Part shown: piece by piece, positions 22,792-24,117 of the stretch | Layout of the letters: every line of letters starts with the position of its first letter | How positions within the stretch are numbered: the stretch's first letter is position 1 | Assembly (NCBI GenBank): GCA_035532755.1 | Contig: DATKQI010000220.1 | Coordinates: 1 to 24,117 of the forward strand | Length of the DNA stretch: 24,117 bases | Direction of reading: 5' to 3' | Origin: DATKQI01 sp035532755 | Lineage (GTDB): Bacteria > Pseudomonadota > Alphaproteobacteria > Acetobacterales > Acetobacteraceae | Program-made: the position numbers and the translations under genes | Notes under the pieces: generated by a model | Databases searched by the model: none | Seen by the model: the letters and a program-made list of their open reading frames with translations, nothing else | Told to the model about the DNA's origin: nothing

Positions 22792-23115
22792 TGCCCCTGA
22801 AAATGAGCGAGCCCACGCCGCACCCGAAGTCTGGCGTTTACCGCGTCCGACTCGCAATCCCGTAAGCCATGCGCGAAACGGCCCACCGCCTGTTCGGGGT
22901 CCGACGCGAGTTCATCCAGAACCTCGGGACCAAAGATAAGCGCGCCGCCGTGCGTGCTGCCCCTGGGGCGCTTGCAGCCCTTCAAGACAAGCTGGCGGCC
23001 GTGCGGGCCGCCCATCACAACAAGCCCCGGAAACTGACTCATCAAGAGACCTGGGCCATCGCCGGCCAGTGGTATCGGGAGAGTGCCGCAGCCCACGTGT
23101 TTGGTCCCACAGAGT
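22791..23115 (+). pseudogene. Tyrosine-recombinase (phage-type integrase) remnant, N-terminal part only
   Basis: Translation from ATG 22791 gives the typical N-terminus of alphaproteobacterial tRNA-linked integrases: KSGVYRVRLAIP, then an in-frame TAA at 22863 (codon 25), then AMRETAHRLFGVRREF, IQNLGTKDKRAAVRAAPGAL and AVRAAHHNKPRKLT in the same frame. The pattern VP-ADLRE-LG-LGTKD is what the family shows, so the TAA is a nonsense mutation inside a former gene, not an intergenic stop. The sequence ends in WYRESAAAHVFGPTE, where the IS481-type element begins. The core and catalytic domains (R-H-R-Y) are missing from the window. The downstream half, if any, would lie past the insertion sequence. 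A restart at ATG 22869 would give an 83-residue fragment without catalytic function. Confidence 0.75.
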
Positions 23116-24117
23116 TGTGACGCTAACCTGACCCGAGAGGGAGAGGAAGCGCTATGGCAGGCAGTCTTCACGGCTCAGCCCGAACGACGCCGCGAGTTCG
23201 AGCCGAGCTCCAAGCGTCGAAAGAGACGAGTGGCGCCTTGGCCAGGCGCTACGGTCTGAGCCGCAACACGGTGGCCAAGTGGCGGACCCGGGTCACCACG
23301 GATGACGCACCCATGGGGCCGCGCTCGCCGCACAGCACCGTCCTGACCGCGGTCGAGGAAGCCATGATCGTGGAGTTCCGGCGGCGCACGCTGCTGCCGC
23401 TCGACGACGTCCTCGGATGCCTGCGCGATAGCATCCCCAAGCTCACTCGATCCAGCCTGCATCGCTGCCTGGAGCGCCATGGCATCTCCCGGCTGCCCGA
23501 GAACCCAGACCACGCATCCAAGCGGAGCAAGTTCGCCGAGGCGGCGATCGGCTACGTCCACATCGACATCAGCGAGCTGCGCCTCGCCGAGGGCAAGCTC
23601 AACATGTTCCTCGCCATCGACCGGATCTCGAAGTTCACCTACGTCGAGTTCCGCGACGACGCCGGAAAGATGAATGGCGCCAATTTCCTGCGCAGCGTGG
23701 TCGCCGCATTCCCGTACGCGATCCATACCGTGCTGACCGACAACGGCATGGCGTTCGCCGATTTGCCGAAGAACCGCAACGGTCCGAGCAGGCGGTATCT
23801 CGGCGCTCACATCTTCGATCGCGTCTGCGATGAAAACGGGATCGAACATAAGCTCACGAAGCCGTATCACCCTTGGACCAACGGCCAGGCCGAACGCATG
23901 AACCGAACCGTCAAGGAGGCGACCATCAAGGCGTTCCATTATCCCGACCTGGAAAGCCTCAAAGCCCATGCCCTCGCCTTCGTGTCGGCCTACAACTTCG
24001 CCAAGCACCTCAAGGCGCTGAGGTGGAAGACCCCGTTCGAAGCTGTCTGCCACGCATGGACGACAACACCGGAAATCTTCAAACTCAACCCGCGTCACCT
24101 CATCCCAGGACCAAACA
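23116..24117 (+). mobile_element. IS481-family insertion sequence, left part and transposase (right end outside window)
   Basis: The left end is placed at 23116, where TGTGACGCTAACCTGACC begins. A TGT-starting terminal repeat about 40 bp before the transposase is usual for IS481. The boundary coincides with the loss of integrase homology. The right terminal repeat and target duplication lie beyond base 24117, so the boundary is inferred. Confidence 0.65.
23154..24117 (+). CDS. IS481-family transposase (last residues cut by window edge)
   Basis: 321 codons are visible. The N-terminus holds a helix-turn-helix (ALARRYGLSRNTVAKWRTR, residues 28-46) that recognises the terminal repeats. The RNase H-like DDE domain follows: Asp138 in YVHIDISEL, Asp196 in VLTDNGMAF and Glu247 in NGQAERMNRTVKEA, with the HPWTNGQAER block that defines IS481/IS3-like integrases. 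GGGAGAGGAAG precedes the ATG at 23154. The frame is intact up to the window edge and should end within a few codons, so the element may still be mobile. It is oriented like the disrupted integrase. Confidence 0.93.
   Translation, partial: MAGSLHGSARTTPRVRAELQASKETSGALARRYGLSRNTVAKWRTRVTTDDAPMGPRSPHSTVLTAVEEAMIVEFRRRTLLPLDDVLGCLRDSIPKLTRSSLHRCLERHGISRLPENPDHASKRSKFAEAAIGYVHIDISELRLAEGKLNMFLAIDRISKFTYVEFRDDAGKMNGANFLRSVVAAFPYAIHTVLTDNGMAFADLPKNRNGPSRRYLGAHIFDRVCDENGIEHKLTKPYHPWTNGQAERMNRTVKEATIKAFHYPDLESLKAHALAFVSAYNFAKHLKALRWKTPFEAVCHAWTTTPEIFKLNPRHLIPGPN

Noticed and set aside
22755..23171. Minus-strand frame of 138 codons after the tRNA
   Set aside because: Antisense to the integrase remnant; no homology recognised and no ribosome-binding site.
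23175..24098. Minus-strand frame of 307 codons
   Set aside because: Antisense to the IS481 transposase, whose catalytic DDE residues are on the plus strand.
1..24117. CRISPR array, rRNA, riboswitch or replication origin
   Set aside because: No regularly spaced repeats, no rRNA-like sequence and no recognisable riboswitch core or iteron cluster were seen on reading both strands.

Overview
The window is GC-rich, with the codon usage and gene families of an alphaproteobacterium. The combination of a Hint-domain/glycosyltransferase giant protein, a guaB-rsmB-guaA block and a GAAC-N7-GAAC type SOS box points to Rhodospirillales, most likely Acetobacteraceae. Genus is not determinable by eye. Almost everything is coded on the minus strand. 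Only a LysE-type exporter, a 40-residue membrane mini-protein, a tRNA and the mobile-element remains at the right end lie on plus.

Left part (1-5000). The class I ribonucleotide reductase alpha gene nrdA fills 1-1878 and loses only its last few codons at the edge. Its upstream region carries a LexA-type box and probable NrdR boxes. Behind it lies a tightly coupled three-gene operon with two 4-bp ATGA overlaps: type III polyketide synthase, SAM methyltransferase, FAD-dependent oxidoreductase. The layout resembles phenolic-lipid clusters.

Stress module (5000-8700). An ECF sigma factor with a membrane anti-sigma factor sits upstream of yceI, a cytochrome b561 and a secreted repeat protein. The promoters in front of the sigma gene and in front of the yceI group share the pattern GGAATA-N14-GGTGTT, with identical spacing. 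I read this as an autoregulated ECF regulon. A 12-bp-stem terminator separates it from the polyketide operon.

Middle (8700-14500). A Na/Pi-cotransporter-like protein with a PhoU-like tail is followed by a 1066-residue protein that joins N-terminal surface-type repeats, a Hint domain, a GHLD-type domain and a GT4-like glycosyltransferase. An AT-rich intergenic region with a perfect palindrome then separates it from a divergent LysE family exporter.

Housekeeping block (14480-22500, minus). The order of transcription is ppx/gppA, rlmE, guaB, rsmB, a GNAT acetyltransferase, guaA and a serine/alanine-glyoxylate aminotransferase. Spacings are tiny and several stop/start codons overlap. It covers purine (GMP) synthesis, rRNA methylation and polyphosphate/(p)ppGpp metabolism.

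Right end (22600-24117). tRNA-Gln(CUG) is followed immediately by a dead integrase: one in-frame stop, then truncation by an IS481-family insertion sequence that runs off the window. This is the edge of a tRNA-anchored genomic island or prophage whose own integrase is inactivated.
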